A stretch of 64,000 nt of DNA from Phellopilus nigrolimitatus (GCA_021029095.1 JAJOHG010000017.1:62001-126000); one strand, 5' to 3'; positions 22,080 to 35,800 are shown, numbered from the stretch's first letter. A program made the numbers and translations. The notes: generated from the letters alone by a model not told the origin.

Positions 22080-24948
22080 CTAGTGAAGAGTAATATACAG
22101 ATGTTTCCGGCACAGAAGAGCCTCCGCCCCTGGGATCAGAACGATTGTCTGTGTGTCGTCGATGATCATCGCAGGGCCCGCGACCACGTCCCCGACCTCC
22201 AGCTTGTCGAGCAGAAAGACAGGCGTATCGTCGACGCGCCCGACGCCGTCGAAATACACTGAATGCGTCGAGTCCGCGTTCGATTTCTCCAAGGACCGCT
22301 TCTTGAGCGTGTGCAGCTCCTTGAAAACAGACGGGCCGAGCGAATCGAACGTCTTGCCTATCCCACGCACCTGCGCAATCAAAATATATTTAGAGCCAGT
22401 CGGACTAAAACCAGGACGCCGCTGTCCATAAGCTCACCTTGATGTCATCGACAATGATATTCTTTGTGTCCAGGAGAAACCCAAACTCGTTCTTGTACGT
22501 CCGCTTAAACGCGGCTAGGAAGTCCTCGCCTTCGCCGTCCTTTGCATCGGGAAGCACCATTAGCGCAGTGTCTGTTCCGTCAAATCGCATGTTCAGCATG
22601 CGTTCGACGTGCACACGCGAACCGTCGAAGCCTTGGCGCTTCAGCTCGGCCCTCACGTTCGCCTCGAGCCTATCAAGACGCTGTGTTAGCGAGGCCTTGT
22701 TATCCGGTGTATATGATGTCGAGCAGGGTTCCTGGCGTTCAAACGCCCTGGCAAAGGAAGTCAGGAGAGAATTGTGAAATAGTCCGGCGCAACTCACCGA
22801 TCAGCGAGAGCAAGACCGTACGCGGATAAAATAGAGCTGTATCTGTGTATTAAAACAGTAGATATGCCCAGAATGTGGGCGATCTCGCAGGCGTGCTGTC
22901 CTCCGGCTCCCCCAAAGCTGGCTAGACTAAACCTCTGTTAACTTGTGGGCACAGAGGGAGAAGGGAGACCGTACATATGGTTTGATGTTGCGTGACCGCG
23001 AGCTTCCGTCAAAGCACGAATTGGTCTGCACATCGTCTCATTCGCGATTTTAATGAAACTGCGAGTTCCCGGAAAATAGTGAGTTAGACGTTCCGAAAGC
23101 ATTACAATGAAAAAAGACACGTACCCATAAACGACTTCATCAAAGCTCAGCTTCTTCTCAAAGCTATCTGAGTTGTTTACCTCTTGTACAACATCCTTGA
23201 ACTTCACCCGCGACGCTTCAATATCAAGCGGCTCCTTCTCCGACTCGCCGAAGATTTTCGGGAAGTAGTCGACGACAAGACGTCCAAGCATGAGATTCGC
23301 ATCGGTCACAGCTAGGGGGCCGCCTCTCCGATATGATGAGGGCCCTGGATACGCCCCCGCACTTTCTGGCCCAGTCACGAAAAGCCCATTGCGAAATGCA
23401 AGACATGAGCCACCACCCGCAGCGACTGTATTTATGTCCAGCTGTGGGCATTGTATGGTAACACCAGCAGTCGTCGTCTCATATACCATCTCGTACCGTC
23501 CCGAGAACCGTGAAACATCGGTAGATGTACCACCGACATCAATCCTGTACCGAAAGATCGTCAGAAGAGTTTAGAAGAAGAAATGAAATTGAAAGGGCAC
23601 ACCCAATTATGGGCTTCTTTTCGTCGTCATCCCAGCTAGTCAGAGCATAGCCTACTACTCCTCCGGCTGGTCCGCTGAGGATGCTCTTCAAACCTGAGAA
23701 GTTGTCCAGATCTAATAGGCCGCCGTCGCTCCCCATGAACTCTACTCGGGCGTCATTTTCTCCACCCTTTCGCAGCCGTTCGTCGAAACCATTGAAGAAG
23801 CCATCTAGATATTCATATAATATAGGAGTGAGATATGCATCTGCAGTAGATGACACGCCGCGCGGAACCATCTTGATCATCGGCAGGAGTTGAGACGAAA
23901 CGGAAATGTGAGCAAAGCCTAGTTCGCGCGCCAGAGATGCGACGAGCTGTTCGTGCACAGGGAAAGTATACGAGTGCACCAAGACAATTGCAAGTGATCG
24001 ATAACCATCGTCGTAAAGCTTCTTGAGGTCAGACTTAATTTGTTCGGGATCTGTCGTCTGTCCAGTGTGATTCTTTTCAAATATACGATATTCAATGCTC
24101 ACCTGGTCTCTTCAAGATTCGCACTGCCTCTCCTGAAACACCTCTCACTATTTCCCCAGGGCCCTCAGCATTGCCTTCTTTATCCCAGCCGGGCCCGCGA
24201 TAACCACGCACGAGCTTTCCCTCGTCGTCGAACTGCACGGCATGTTCTGCGGCCTTCGGATCAGAAGTATAGCCCACGAGCGTGACTCGTTCATCGACCT
24301 CAAGGACTTCGGAGTATAATGGTGGGGGCCGCCTGATGTTCAGGTCAAAGATTTTTGGCCGCGCCTGGTTTCCAATGACTAGGAGGTCCTACCGCGACGG
24401 TGAAACAAGGCGTATACGTGTAATATAAAACAACGAACTTTGAATCCCTTGGTAATCACAAGCGCATGTTTATGACCCTTGCGTTCAAGGAGTGCGTTTG
24501 TCGCAACAGTCGTTGATAGACGGATATAATCTAATGGTTCATATCGGTGTGAGTGACTATATGCACAAACCTCTTGACACACCAATCTTATCCGTCGGCA
24601 GCCTCTGTCCTCGCGAAAATTTCTCTCCAGTCACAGTCTCGAGTACTCGTCTAATTCCCTCCGTTGGTGCATCCTTGTAATTACCTGGATCCTGCGACAC
24701 TGAGAGTGACGTTAGCACATGCAAAGCAAACCCGAAGTAGATACATACGAAGCTTCACGACAATCTCTCTCCGTTCGTTGGCATTCTCCGGGTCAGGAAA
24801 CGATCTACGACAAGCCCGATAGCTTGGTTATGAAGATAGATTCTGAGTTCTGAGTATGGACCACTCACGCGTGAACGTCGCAGAATGTCCCTCCTCTGTC
24901 TGCACAGATCCTTATAGACCGACTCGGTAGACTGATCTTGCCAGTCAT
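22080..24948 (-). CDS. 5-oxoprolinase, hydantoinase-A half only (C-terminally truncated)
   Basis: Fungal 5-oxoprolinase hydrolyses 5-oxoproline to glutamate with ATP in glutathione turnover and is normally about 1,280 residues: HydantoinaseA_N, HydantoinaseA, then HyuB. The ATG at 24948 gives [17 protein letters not shown] (the RGGTF nucleotide-binding motif), then [38 protein letters not shown], a HyuA core ([36 protein letters not shown]), [11 protein letters not shown], and [20 protein letters not shown] with GAYPGP. It ends with [20 protein letters not shown] and HLYITLH, then a stop at 22080. The HyuB domain should follow but is absent. The A half has about ten exons with intact frames. 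It may be a truncated relic, or a stand-alone A subunit as in bacteria. Confidence 0.85.
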
Positions 24949-25463
24949 AGTTACTGGAAACTAGAGAAAATAATGTCAAGGTGCGACCGTTTTTATATTA
25001 TTTGCAGGAACGGTTTGTTCATGTCGGACGGAAGTCGGACGGAAGGGCCAGCGGTATGTACGGAATGCTCTACCTCAACGCGGCGTGTGATCGAATACGT
25101 CAGACACTGATCAACGATGCTGCAGTTACAATAAAATCTTAGTCGGTTCGAATTCCGCCTAACGGAAAGAGGCTTTAACCATACGAGCGAACTCTGCGAC
25201 ATGCTGCCCAAGTAATGAAGCCAAACGCCTCGACTTGCACATCTAATGGCTGCTTGTAAACGGACAACCAACGATAGTCTGATGCTCATACCCGAAATGC
25301 AAAATAAAATGAATGCATATCTCGTTGAATAAAACATAAAAGCACAGTGAGGGCATGGCACATGGCATATCAGCATTGTGTGGATCGTACTCCAGATGTA
25401 AACCGGATGGCGCCCAATATCCGACTAACATTCGGCCACCGATACAGACGAGGGTCATCAAAT
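24949..25463. other. Intergenic region
   Basis: About 515 bp between the 5-oxoprolinase start and the eL36 stop. Nothing coding is seen. A tRNA-like GGTTCGAATTC at about 25145 lacks the rest of a cloverleaf. Confidence 0.45.
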
Positions 25464-25901
25464 TTAGTGGCCAGCCCTCCTGCTCTCCTGAATGATGGCG
25501 CCGAGCTCCTCGAGCTTGCGTTTTGAACGGAGGAGCGTGCCGAGCTGAAAGAGACGAGGCCCAGAAAACATTAAGGCAAGAAACACGCAGAGATCAACAC
25601 TTCAGCTTACACGCTTTTTGGTGAGCTTCCGTGCCCGCTTGTCTTTCGAGTTCCTGAGCAACTCCATGACCCGACGCTCATACGGTGCAAAACCTGCAAC
25701 TTCGCGCACGACAGAGCGCACAAACTTGGTGCGCGTAGACTGGATACCCTTTTTGTGAGAGGGCTTCACAGACTTGGGGATAACCGTGGTCGGGTGGCCC
25801 TTGTTGAGGCCGCGGCGGGTGTCTACATGCATTTTCTATCTGTTAACCACAGCAATCATAAGTAGCGTATTCAAACGAATGAGCTCACCGTTGCGGACCA
25901 T
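25464..25901 (-). CDS. RPL36: 60S ribosomal protein eL36
   Basis: A small basic protein of the large ribosomal subunit. Exon 1 is only MVRN plus one base (ATG at 25901). Choosing the acceptor just before 25818 joins it as [20 protein letters not shown], which matches the eL36 N-terminus; the nearer acceptor would give an immediate stop. The core reads [20 protein letters not shown] then [20 protein letters not shown]. The final exon gives [20 protein letters not shown] and ends RRAGH at 25464. Length, about 102 residues, is normal. Confidence 0.95.
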
Positions 25902-26165
25902 TTCTTGCTGAGTCGTTAGTCTTGAATTTCGACTTTACGAGCGACTGTGTATGTATCCGAAACTGGCAGCAGCGGTAAGGACTGGTACTGTATAGTTTCA
26001 CTGCAAATGGAAAGCGCCGCCAAAAACAGCGTGCGAGTCCTAACGCATCCAATTAGTCATACACCCATATTATGTCATATTCTTCCCATTTATATGTCAA
26101 GTTTCAAAGTAAAGTGCAAAAATGAAAAAAAAAACAGATGCAGAAATAAACGTATAGGCCAGCGC

Positions 26166-27806
26166 TCAAGCTGGTAATGCAGTCCGAGACACCCTCACTC
26201 GCTGGGTTCCGCTTAGCACTTGGCTTCTAGTCACTTTCCCATCCGACCTTATCTCGAGGGGGTTCGGATTCAAATAGGCTTTCAGACCGGCTAGAGGATT
26301 TGTCACTGGTGATGAGACCGGTGGTGACGAGGGTGAAGATGCATGAATTGGTGTTGGTGGACGGAGCGTCTTCTGACCAGAAGACGAAGCAGCACTTGCA
26401 TGATGTCTTCTGCCCAGCGCGGTCGAGCCACCAGCGGTCGGTGCATTCTCATCGCCTTCTTCCTCTTCCTCTTCATCCTCCTCCTCTTCATCCTCGCCCA
26501 TAGCATCCTAAAGCAGAAAATGATGTCAGAAAGGTCCGCATGGATAAATTCGCTCTAGACTACGTACGGGGTCGAAATCCTCCAACGGCCCATCAATCTC
26601 CTCTTCATCATCGTCAAAATCATCGTCGCTTCCTATCCAGCGCCCTCTCCAGTCGACCTGATCGAGTTCCACAGAATTCTCTGGCCGCAGTCGCAACCAG
26701 CGCATTCGCGGGCCACACTTGGCCCGCTCGCTCACCCGGAAGCCATAAATCTTTGGCGCGTACACCTTTCCTGCAGCAGGTTTTTGTCCCCCGTATGGAT
26801 TAGGATTGACAAACTGCTGGCTGGAGTTTGCCGGGGTAGTCACAGGGGATCGGGTGGAACTGCTGATGGTTGACGGTGTGTAGTAAGGTGCAGGAGCAAA
26901 TTCGCGATATGTTTGAAAGAAGAGATGGGCAAAGGTAGTTCCAAAAAATGCACCTGCATTGTTCTTTTTAGCTTGTCGTCACTTATCATATAATTATTCA
27001 TGAAACGAACCGTCTACGCCTTGATATCGACTGCTCGGAGGGGTATAAATGTCGTTGCAGTTCGGGCAGTACAATTTTACAGTGTCGATACCAGGTAGAT
27101 CTGATCGGCCACAGGGCACGACATGACATGCGAGACAGTACACTCGTGGACAAGTTCCAAATTGCCCGGCTTCGTACTTTTCTGCCTATACAGAGTTATA
27201 AGAATGCTGCCGCGACGCAATCCCACCAGACGCTCACCATTCCATGTAAGCCTGCCCGCGTCAATATAAAACGTTGATGCACCAGGCCATATAAGAGCTC
27301 AGCGGAGGCCTCGACGATTGACACGTCCGGGATCTTCAATGAATCCTCTTCTACCACACGTTGCAATCAGCAGCGCGTCGCGCATATACTAAACACAACC
27401 AGAGCGACGAAGCCCACCTGGTTCAACATCTAATACCATCTCCATTGCCTCCTTCCAAAACGGCACCATGCTGTTCAGCCCAGTCAGGTTGAAGTCGTCC
27501 TCGATGAAGTCCTCGCTGACTTCGCAGAAGTATTCGTGCCCGGGCAGTGCACAGAACCAGCTAATCCACGTTAAAGATGAAGTTGGTGTCGACGATGCTG
27601 TCAAAAGAGCACAAGTCGAAGGACCCAAAGTGAACCACCTCAGACACGATAGCTCCAATGCGCGCAGGCTCATACTCACCATAACCTTCCTGCTCGACGT
27701 CCTCTTCCATCGCCTCGTCGGCGTCTCCTACACCATTAACTAGGTCCTCTTCTCCTGGAGCTAGTCTGTTTGTATCAACCAGAGCCTGCTGCTGCTGTCG
27801 CGGCAT
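26166..27806 (-). CDS. CKB1: Casein kinase II regulatory (beta) subunit
   Basis: CK2-beta dimerises and docks two catalytic subunits, tuning substrate choice. The start [20 protein letters not shown] (27806) opens an acidic N-terminal extension. The core follows: [34 protein letters not shown], then [14 protein letters not shown]. The zinc finger is complete, with CPRVYC (two Cys) and LYCPNCND (two Cys). The dimer-interface motif is [20 protein letters not shown], and the alpha-binding tail reads [20 protein letters not shown]. After this the protein continues for well over 100 residues with runs of D/E ([18 protein letters not shown]) and a Ser/Pro tail ending RTALPA. An acidic patch of this kind and long C-terminal extensions occur in fungal CK2-beta; the length here is at the upper end. 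Confidence 0.95.
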
Positions 27807-28092
27807 GGTGCGACAAGATGATGAAAAGAAGGGAGTCCAATGTAAGTCACGGCCGCGAGGCCAAAGGGTATTCTATAAATAGAACATAACACGCGTCATG
27901 GCCAAGAGCTTTGCGACAGACAAGCAGTCTGATTTCTATTATTCTAGCGGATTTAAACAGCTGAGAAGCGTGACAAGGAACAACGGTAGCGATATACGGC
28001 GTATTACAGCGAACTTGAGTAATGTACAGAGATAGAAGACACGAACATCAAGCGAAAGCATGTTTTAAAGAAGAGGTCTGATACGTGCATGT

Positions 28093-31000
28093 TCACCTAC
28101 GCTTGCGTGCCTTTACCTTCGGTGCTGCCGCGGATGCCTGCACAATCACCTTGTCAACAGAACAATATACCGAAAAAGAAAGATAAGTCGGAACCTTCGT
28201 CAAGGTATCCTCAGCAGGTCCTTCCGAAGCTTTTTGCTGCGTACTGCGAGTGGCCGTCCTCTAATCGGATGATAAATAAGTCAACTACGCATTACACTGT
28301 GCACACACCGTCCGGCGCATAGGACGCGTCTTCTCAGAGTCTTCAACAGTCGATGCAACCAGTTCTCGCTTTCGTTTAGCTGCGGAGACCTCAGACAAAG
28401 CAATATCGTCGTCAGACCAGTCCGTGGATTTCGCAGCAAGCTTGGCGAAGGATGAGACACTAGGAGGTGAAACATGAACCGTAGATGCCTGATATACTCC
28501 TGCAATAGGAGTAATATTATCCAAAGGCGGCTGAACAACCGTCTGTTGAGCCTTCACTACTGGCGTGCGTGCAGTCAAAACAGAAGTATCTGGACCAGCC
28601 TCTGCTTCTATTAGCGTGGTCTAGCAGAATTTCAGTGCTTAGTTTGTAAGTTGATTGTTGATTGGGTGCTCACTGGGCCGTCTCGGTCAGGAGCCTTCGA
28701 ACTCCGGTCAGGAGGGCTGGTGGAGGATTGAGAAGACATCCATCCCTCAAGGTCGATGAGAGAGCGACCCCCCTCGATAGGTCCAGTCCCGGATTTAATC
28801 GTTGCCTACCCGCATATTAAGATCGCGCGTTTGCTTAAATTGTCAAACCTACCTGCATGTTCAATACTCGAGCAAGCTGAGATTCAAGCTCGGACTTCCT
28901 CTTCTCCAAAGCTTTGATCGCATTGTCGCGCTGAATAAGTGACAGTTAGTAATTAGAAGAAAAGCATACGTTCACAAATCATGTCGACCTGGCGAATTTC
29001 ATTACCCTTCGCCACCAACTCCTGCTCATGACCCGCTTGAGAAGTCCTGTGAACAGTGTCAATTAGTCGTTTTTCCTCCGCGGTCTACAGAAACGTTATC
29101 AGCCTGACATCGTCTTGGTAAGAAATAAAAATCACCAGATCGCCAACTTCATAACGCGAAACAATAGTCAACGCTCGTTGGCTCAGTAACTCTTCGGTCT
29201 TCCGCAAACCATCAAGTTGGCTCTTCAGTCCAGTAATTTCCTGGAGATGTGCCTTGGAAGGCAGCTTCAACTCTATCAGCTCTTTGTGGAGATCATTCGA
29301 CTCCTGCTGTAAGAATTGAATTTTTGTCTGCAGTGACTGGACTTCAGTTCTCGCATTTTCCAAATCCCCCTGCACGCGTGTCATCTCGTCCGTCTTGACA
29401 ACCAGCTTCTCTTCTGCCTCTTCCATTTGTTGATAAAATTTGAGCTCCGCATTGGACAACTTGCTCGCAAATTCTTGTGCTTTATTAAAAAGCTCCGTCT
29501 GACGGTCATGTAGCTGACTCTCGAGAGCTTTTGCTTGTTCTTTAAGTTGGACGGTTTGAAGTTCGGATGTCCGCTTGTTGTCCTCGATCGTTTTCTGACC
29601 CATACCCATACACGTGGTCAGAAAGTCGAAATAAGGATGTTGGACAACACATACGGTATATGTAGTTTCAACGGCGAAGAGCCGTTCCTAAGTTTTCTAT
29701 TCAATTATTTGTAAGTTGAAAGACAGAGGCCACTGTGACCTGAATGTCCCCATGTGCCTTCTTCTCCATTCGCAGCATCATGGCCTGATCATCGAAACGC
29801 TCTTGGAGCATCTAAACCAACCTGGTCAGAATGTGATCCGGCTAGCCAAGCTCGTACTAACCTCAAAGCGAGTGTCAGATTGACGTACTCTGCGATATAA
29901 TCTGTAAGAAGGAAATCGTAAAAAAAAGAGTCATGTACTTGATTCTGTCTTCTTCCAGATTTTTTTTCAAGCCACTGATTTCGCTCATCATGATTTCCTC
30001 ACGAGACCTCAGGTATTCCTTCTCGTTCATAATTATTGTTCGGAAGTCGCGCTCAGATTTCAGGAGTGCGCGACTTTCTCCTAGATCATTCTCAAGCTTT
30101 TGCGTAAGCGAGAGCTGGTTCGCAAACTGCGTCTCGGCTTGCGATAGCCTGTTCAAAGTGTAAGAACTCTACATAAGAATTGTTGAACTAGTGATCTGAC
30201 CTCGTCTGCATAGTTCCCAGGGTCTCGGTTTTCTCTTTAACATAAACCTCCAAAATACCAACCTTCCCTTCGCGGTCCTTGAGCAGTTCCTCGGTCGTCG
30301 CAAGCCTGCAAGAAATTTGGGTGTCCTTTGTCAGATGGCTGGATCCAGCCAGTTTTTCCGTTGTCACCTTTCTTTGACTCCACGAAGAATCGTCATTTGT
30401 TCATCTCCATCTTTGATCAAGTCACGCAACTTTACAAGCCTATAGCAATGATGCATACTAAGTCAGGCTGTCATAAGAGGTAGGCAGAGCTCACTCGTCT
30501 CGCAAAGATGCGGCGTCTTGAAGTTCATCGTCCTTCTCAGAAAGGATCCGCTTGAGGGCAGCAATACTGAGCAGAAATGTCACGATTTATTTTATCTGTA
30601 GAAGAGGCATCACAAACGTACTCATCTTCGTACACATCAAGCTTCGCCCCCAGCGCGGAATTTTTTATCAAAGTATCTACACTCTCCTGTTGTTGACTTT
30701 TCAAAAGTGCAGCGAGTTCCGCTAGTTTTGACCCTGCATATCAGAGTCAGCGGGGAGGTATATTAGATTTCGTTTATTATCCTAAAGTGGTCCAAGAATC
30801 ACCTGCATCGACCAGCTTCTTAGAAGACAGTCTCAATACGTTGTTGTCCTGCGACTGGAGCATTTCCAGTTCAGCGATCCGATTCTTTGCATCTGCTAGT
30901 TCTCCTTGGGTATATTCCAGGCGGTCCCGGAACATGTCTATAACTTGTTGTTCTGCAAAAACGTCATCGTATCTGAATGCCAGATAGTTTCAGAGGACGT

Positions 31001-32372
31001 ACTATTCGAAACATCGAATTGAACTTCGCTCAAGACAGCTTTCCACCCTTGCGTAGGTGCATATACGCCGTCTTCTCCCACCAAGGTTTCAAGACCTGTC
31101 CGCATTCCGTATATATGAGATAACAAGAATCGGAAACACTTACATTTCGCGGAGTTTTTCACGATCTCTTTCAAATTTTCAACATCTGCCATTGAAGTTC
31201 GTGATACTTCAACGAAGGTGAAACATTCTCGAGACTTGGATTCGAGGGCTTGCAAAAGGGTTTCCATGTCGCTCAGCCTGCATATCAGATGCGTAACTGA
31301 ATCTAGTGCACGCATATATTGACGATGATTTGACTTACTTCTTCGCATTCGATTCCAGACCATCCTTCGCTTTCTGCTTGACAAGAACAACTCGTTGGAC
31401 CAAGCCATTTCTCTCGGCTGTGACTGTAATAAGCTCGTCCTTTAATTTTTGCATTTCTTTAGTCTGTGAAGTAAGTTTTCTTTTTTATTTAAATGTTGCT
31501 CGAAACAAATTATTTAATATACTTGCCTGCTCTTCAAGGGCAAGCTTCGCATTGCGCAGATCTGTTGCGCCCTTGAACATCAGAGCGGAAAGATCGTCGG
31601 CTGGTTGTTCCTTAAGTGAAAGCGCAACAGAAGAGCTTCTTGAACGACTATCTACAATAGAGTTGTCTCCAGCGCAGATATGTAATCCAGTGCTGGAGCG
31701 TCGACCGGAAGGATCAGAAAGCCCGTCCACAGAATATCCATAGCGGTGAGGAGGTCCAGTAATGTAGCCTGAGTTATTTTCCGGTGCTGATATTGTCCCA
31801 GTCTTGCCACGAATTTCAGATTGCATACTCCGAAAGGGCGACGGAGAGACATCATATTCTTCCTTGAACGATTGCCGCAAGTCTTGAGATAACTTTGTTG
31901 AAGTGTAATTGAGATCCCTGTGTTCCTCCGAGTCGTTTGACTCTTCGCTGTGCTTGGAATAGGATACATGATCACCTCCGTCTAGTTTTTGTCGAAGGGA
32001 TGCAGGTGCAGGCGACTGTACAGAGTGAGCCTTTTGGTTTGTTTTGATATCTTGATGAAGAATAGGACCCTTGCTTGGTGTATACTCGTTTCCAGATGTT
32101 CGAATTGTCAAAGGCCTAGCAGCTAGCGGTAAGGACGATCGCGACATATTTTCGGAGCACTGATAACTTTGGGTACTGATGGACTTCGCCGGGTTTTGAC
32201 TGTTGTAATTTGAGCTCATGAGCTTTGAGAATGGGGACCTCAACGGGTGACCAGAGTGGACGTCTGCTTTGAAGTTGCGAGTGATGGAGAACGGACCAGC
32301 ATGAAGAGAGTCAGGGGGAAAGTTATGTGAGTTCTTCGATCTTCCAAGCAGAGGGCTGCCATTGGTATCCAT
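28093..32372 (-). CDS. Large coiled-coil protein, function unknown
   Basis: The ATG at 32372 (MDTNGSPLLGRSKN) opens a polar, Ser-rich head of about 290 residues in one exon. Then about ten short exons give nearly continuous heptads: LSDMETLLQALESKSRECFT, QQVIDMFRDRLEYTQGELAD, LAELAALLKSQQQESVDTLI, then LEESRALLKSERDF-type and QLKEQAKALESQLHDRQTEL segments. The tail has proline/threonine-rich sequence, SSFAKLAAKSTDWSDDDIAL and basic ends; the last exon, ASAAAPKVKARKRR, stops at 28093, though the junction before it is uncertain. The architecture (Ser-rich head, 500+ residue coiled coil, SP/TP-rich basic tail) resembles meiotic axis or spindle-pole scaffolds such as Zip1-like proteins. I do not recognise a specific family, so that comparison is only structural. 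Confidence 0.65.
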
Positions 32373-32821
32373 GATGGTCGTTCAAATGAGAGTTGAAAAC
32401 GGTGGACGCGACGGTCTGACGCGAAACGCGCTCGGTTTGGTTGCTTAGTCATTGGCCCGAAGTCCGAAAGCAAGCGACGCAAGTGTTGTCGAGCTGAACT
32501 TGGACGCGCAGACAACAGCGCCTGGTCGCAGTACCTTCTATCCCTAACGCTCGTCGACCCACTTTGCCTTAATTTCCTCGAAAGAACCTGGCTGAGGTCA
32601 GTCTGTCACAGTGCCTATCTTCGTCGCGTTGTATATTGAGCAGTGAAGGACCACAGAACTGCAGCTCTGTTGGCAATTGAACCTATATGCGCTGTGCAAG
32701 TTTCAATCGGTCTGCGGTCTGAAAATATTCTCGCGAAGAAGGTCAGTACGCATCTCGTCGTTGTTGATGCAAGGATCTGAACGTTGTACAGCCTAGCATC
32801 TTTGGTCCTCACACATCCACC
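32373..32821. promoter_or_regulatory. Shared divergent promoter region (coiled-coil gene / KOG1)
   Basis: About 450 bp separate the two divergent ATGs, so both promoters and 5' UTRs must lie here. No clear TATA box is visible. Confidence 0.5.
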
Positions 32822-35800
32822 ATGAAGCGCTCTTCTGAACGTGGTCGGCCTACATCTCCCAGGATGGCATCGGAACAGGAAGCTAGGATCAACGGGGATG
32901 ACGAAGCGTTTTCGGATGAGGAGATAGATCGCTCGCCAGGCGGCTCTTCACGCTCGTCGTCGCTGCTCAATGACCGAATATCCGCCAGCGAACGTCTCGT
33001 CCCTTCGACGGACTCGGTTGAAGAAACCACGTCATACGGACCCCATTTTTCTGCCAAACGACATCTTTCGTGCGGAAATCCATCACGAACGAACGTCAAT
33101 CTCGCTCAACTGGCTTCATGGAAATCGAAGAACAAGCTAAAGACGACCAACGCAGCTCTGGTTGTCTGTTTGAACATTGACGTAGACCCGCCAGATATCG
33201 TTAAGACCAACCCATGCGCGGTCCTTGAATGTTGGGTAGATCCGCATAGCCTTCCTTCAAACAAGGCGCTGGAGGCTATTGGAAATAATCTCCACCACCA
33301 ATTCGAGTGCCTTAGCCCGCGAATCAAGTTTAAACCCTACCTTGACCCTTCGTATGAGGAAACGCAGAAGTTCTGTCAGAACTTGCGCAAGATGGCGAAA
33401 GACGAACGATGTCTTTTCTATTACAATGGTCACGGGGTACCGAAGCCAACGCCGAGCGGTGAGCTCTGGGTGTTCAACAGAAGTTACTCGCAATATATTC
33501 CAGTTTCGCTCATCGAAATTCAGAACTGGTTGGGCTCGCCATGCATATACATATGGGACTGCTCAGCCGCTGGTAATCTTCTAACAAACTTCAACAATTT
33601 CGCGGAAAAAAGAGATGCAGATGCGAACATGAAGCACGGCGGCTATCCCGACGGGATGATGCCGTTCATGGAATCCATTCAGCTCGCAGCATGCCTTGCT
33701 CATGAACAACTTCCTATGAATCCCGAGCTACCTGCAGATCTTTTCACGTCGTGTTTGACCTCCCCTATCGACATCGCGCTGCGCTTATATGTCATGAGCA
33801 ATATTCTCCCATCCAATATAACGTACGACATGGTTCAAAGGATGCCAGGAGACCTCAAAGACAGAAGGACACCTTTAGGCGAATTGAATTGGATTTTTGT
33901 TTCCATCACGGATACAATCGCTTGGACAACGTTCTCCAGGGACATTTTCTATCGATTATACCGTTCCGACTTGCTCGTTGCGTGTCTGTTCCGCAATTTT
34001 CTGTTAGCTGAAAGGATTATGAAGACTTATCATTGTACTCCACATACCTACCCACCTCTACCTCCCACTAATACCCATCCGATGTGGGCCCAATGGGACC
34101 TAGCAGTCGATGCTGTTTTGCGACAGCTGCCGGATTTACTCAGGAATGAGGAGACAACCGACGGGATCACCATTGAACCTAGCTCAGAGAACCGGTATAC
34201 TTATATTCCGAGCAGGTTCTTCACCGACCAGCTCACCGCTTTCGAAGTTTGGATCTCTCGAGGTGGATCCGCGCTAACCAAGCGAGGACCTGGATCACTG
34301 GCCTCTTCATCTGCCATGGAAGGCACAGATTTTGCCGGCGAGATCGACTCGTCCCAGGGCGAAGGCGTTGACCATCTGGTTCCTCGAAAACCTCCGGAAC
34401 AGCTTCCCATTGTGCTCCAACTCCTCCTTTCTCAGCCGCATAGGCTGCGAGTGCTTATCCTACTTTCGAAGTTCGTCGATCTTGGCTCTTGGGCGGTGCA
34501 TTTCGCACTCACGATCGGTATATTCCCCTTTATCGTTAAGCTTCTCCAGGCTCCCGCTCGTGACCTCAGACCCGTCCTTATATTTATATGGGCAAGAATA
34601 TTAGCTGTTGATCCCAGTTGCCAAACCGACCTCTATGCCAATCGCGGGTACGAATATTTCGCAAACTCCCTCGCTCTGCCTGAAGACCCGAGTGTATTTG
34701 CAAACGGCTCAGAGCATAGAGCAATGTGTTGTTTCATCCTTTCCGCCATCTGTCGGGGCTTTCCCCAAGCCCAGAGCGCATGCTGGCAGGAGAGAGTTTT
34801 CGACAATTGCTTCGAGCGATTGGATGAAGACGATTTCTTGCCGCGGCAATGGATGGCCTTGTGCATCGGTCAGATGTGGGATGGGAACGACGATATCAAG
34901 ATTTATGGCGTTGATCGTGGGACACAGGACAAACTTATTGCCATGCTTTCGGACAGTTCCCCCGAGGTTCGAACAGCCGCATTGTTTGCACTTGGAACTT
35001 TCATGGGGGCATCTGGATCTGCTGATTCTGGCAAGAAGAGCGGCGGGGGAACGGGAAGCATGTATCATCTTGATGAGAGGACGCATTTCCGACTCGAGGT
35101 TGCTGTCGGAACTGGTGCCGCTCTCTCTACGAAAGAAGACGCGAGCCCAATGGTCAGGAAGGAGCTCCTTATTCTGCTTAGCTGTCTTGCAAAGGAATGG
35201 AGAGGATACTTTGTTATCGTGGCCTGGTTGTACTGGGAAGAAGAGCGCAAACGAGCAGTCAATCCCTATTCGCGCTCAAATATCGATGAGGATATCACCG
35301 ATCAAGCTGTCGCAGAATGGTTGGATGGACTGGGAGATGATGATGCGTATCGAGAGGATAGCAGGGTTCTACTATCATCGTTCTACACTATCTATGTCTT
35401 TCTCCTTGAGTTATCAGTTGACCCTTATCCTGAGGTCGCAGCGTATGCTCAGACAATAGTGGACTATATCATGGCGCTTCTTCTGGAATCTCCGTTTTCA
35501 CGACTCGATTCGCCTACTTTGCGTTCTCCTCCTGTGCGCGGACAGCGGAATATTCCTGAATCGCGCTCGCGTCTCACGTCTTTACAGTCACCTTCTGCCT
35601 CGACATTTTCTCAATCCACTCGCTTGCCGTTGACGAGAAGTGACTCTGCCACAAGCGCGGTGTCTACAGGGAGCTCAAACATCATGCGCCGTACAGCATC
35701 GTTTGCTAACTCGTTGAAGAATTTGGCCAACGCGTATGCGTTCCCATCCTCGTCGACTGAAGATGTGACACTTGGTTCCTCTCAGCAAGGGACAAAGACA

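Noticed and set aside
21485..22093. 202-codon open frame on the plus strand between the VTT gene and the 5-oxoprolinase
   Set aside because: Composition is untypical, there are no motifs, and it sits in pyrimidine-rich 3'-flank sequence overlapping the 5-oxoprolinase end.
25135..25165. tRNA-like T-arm GGTTCGAATTC
   Set aside because: No acceptor stem, D-arm or anticodon arm can be paired upstream.
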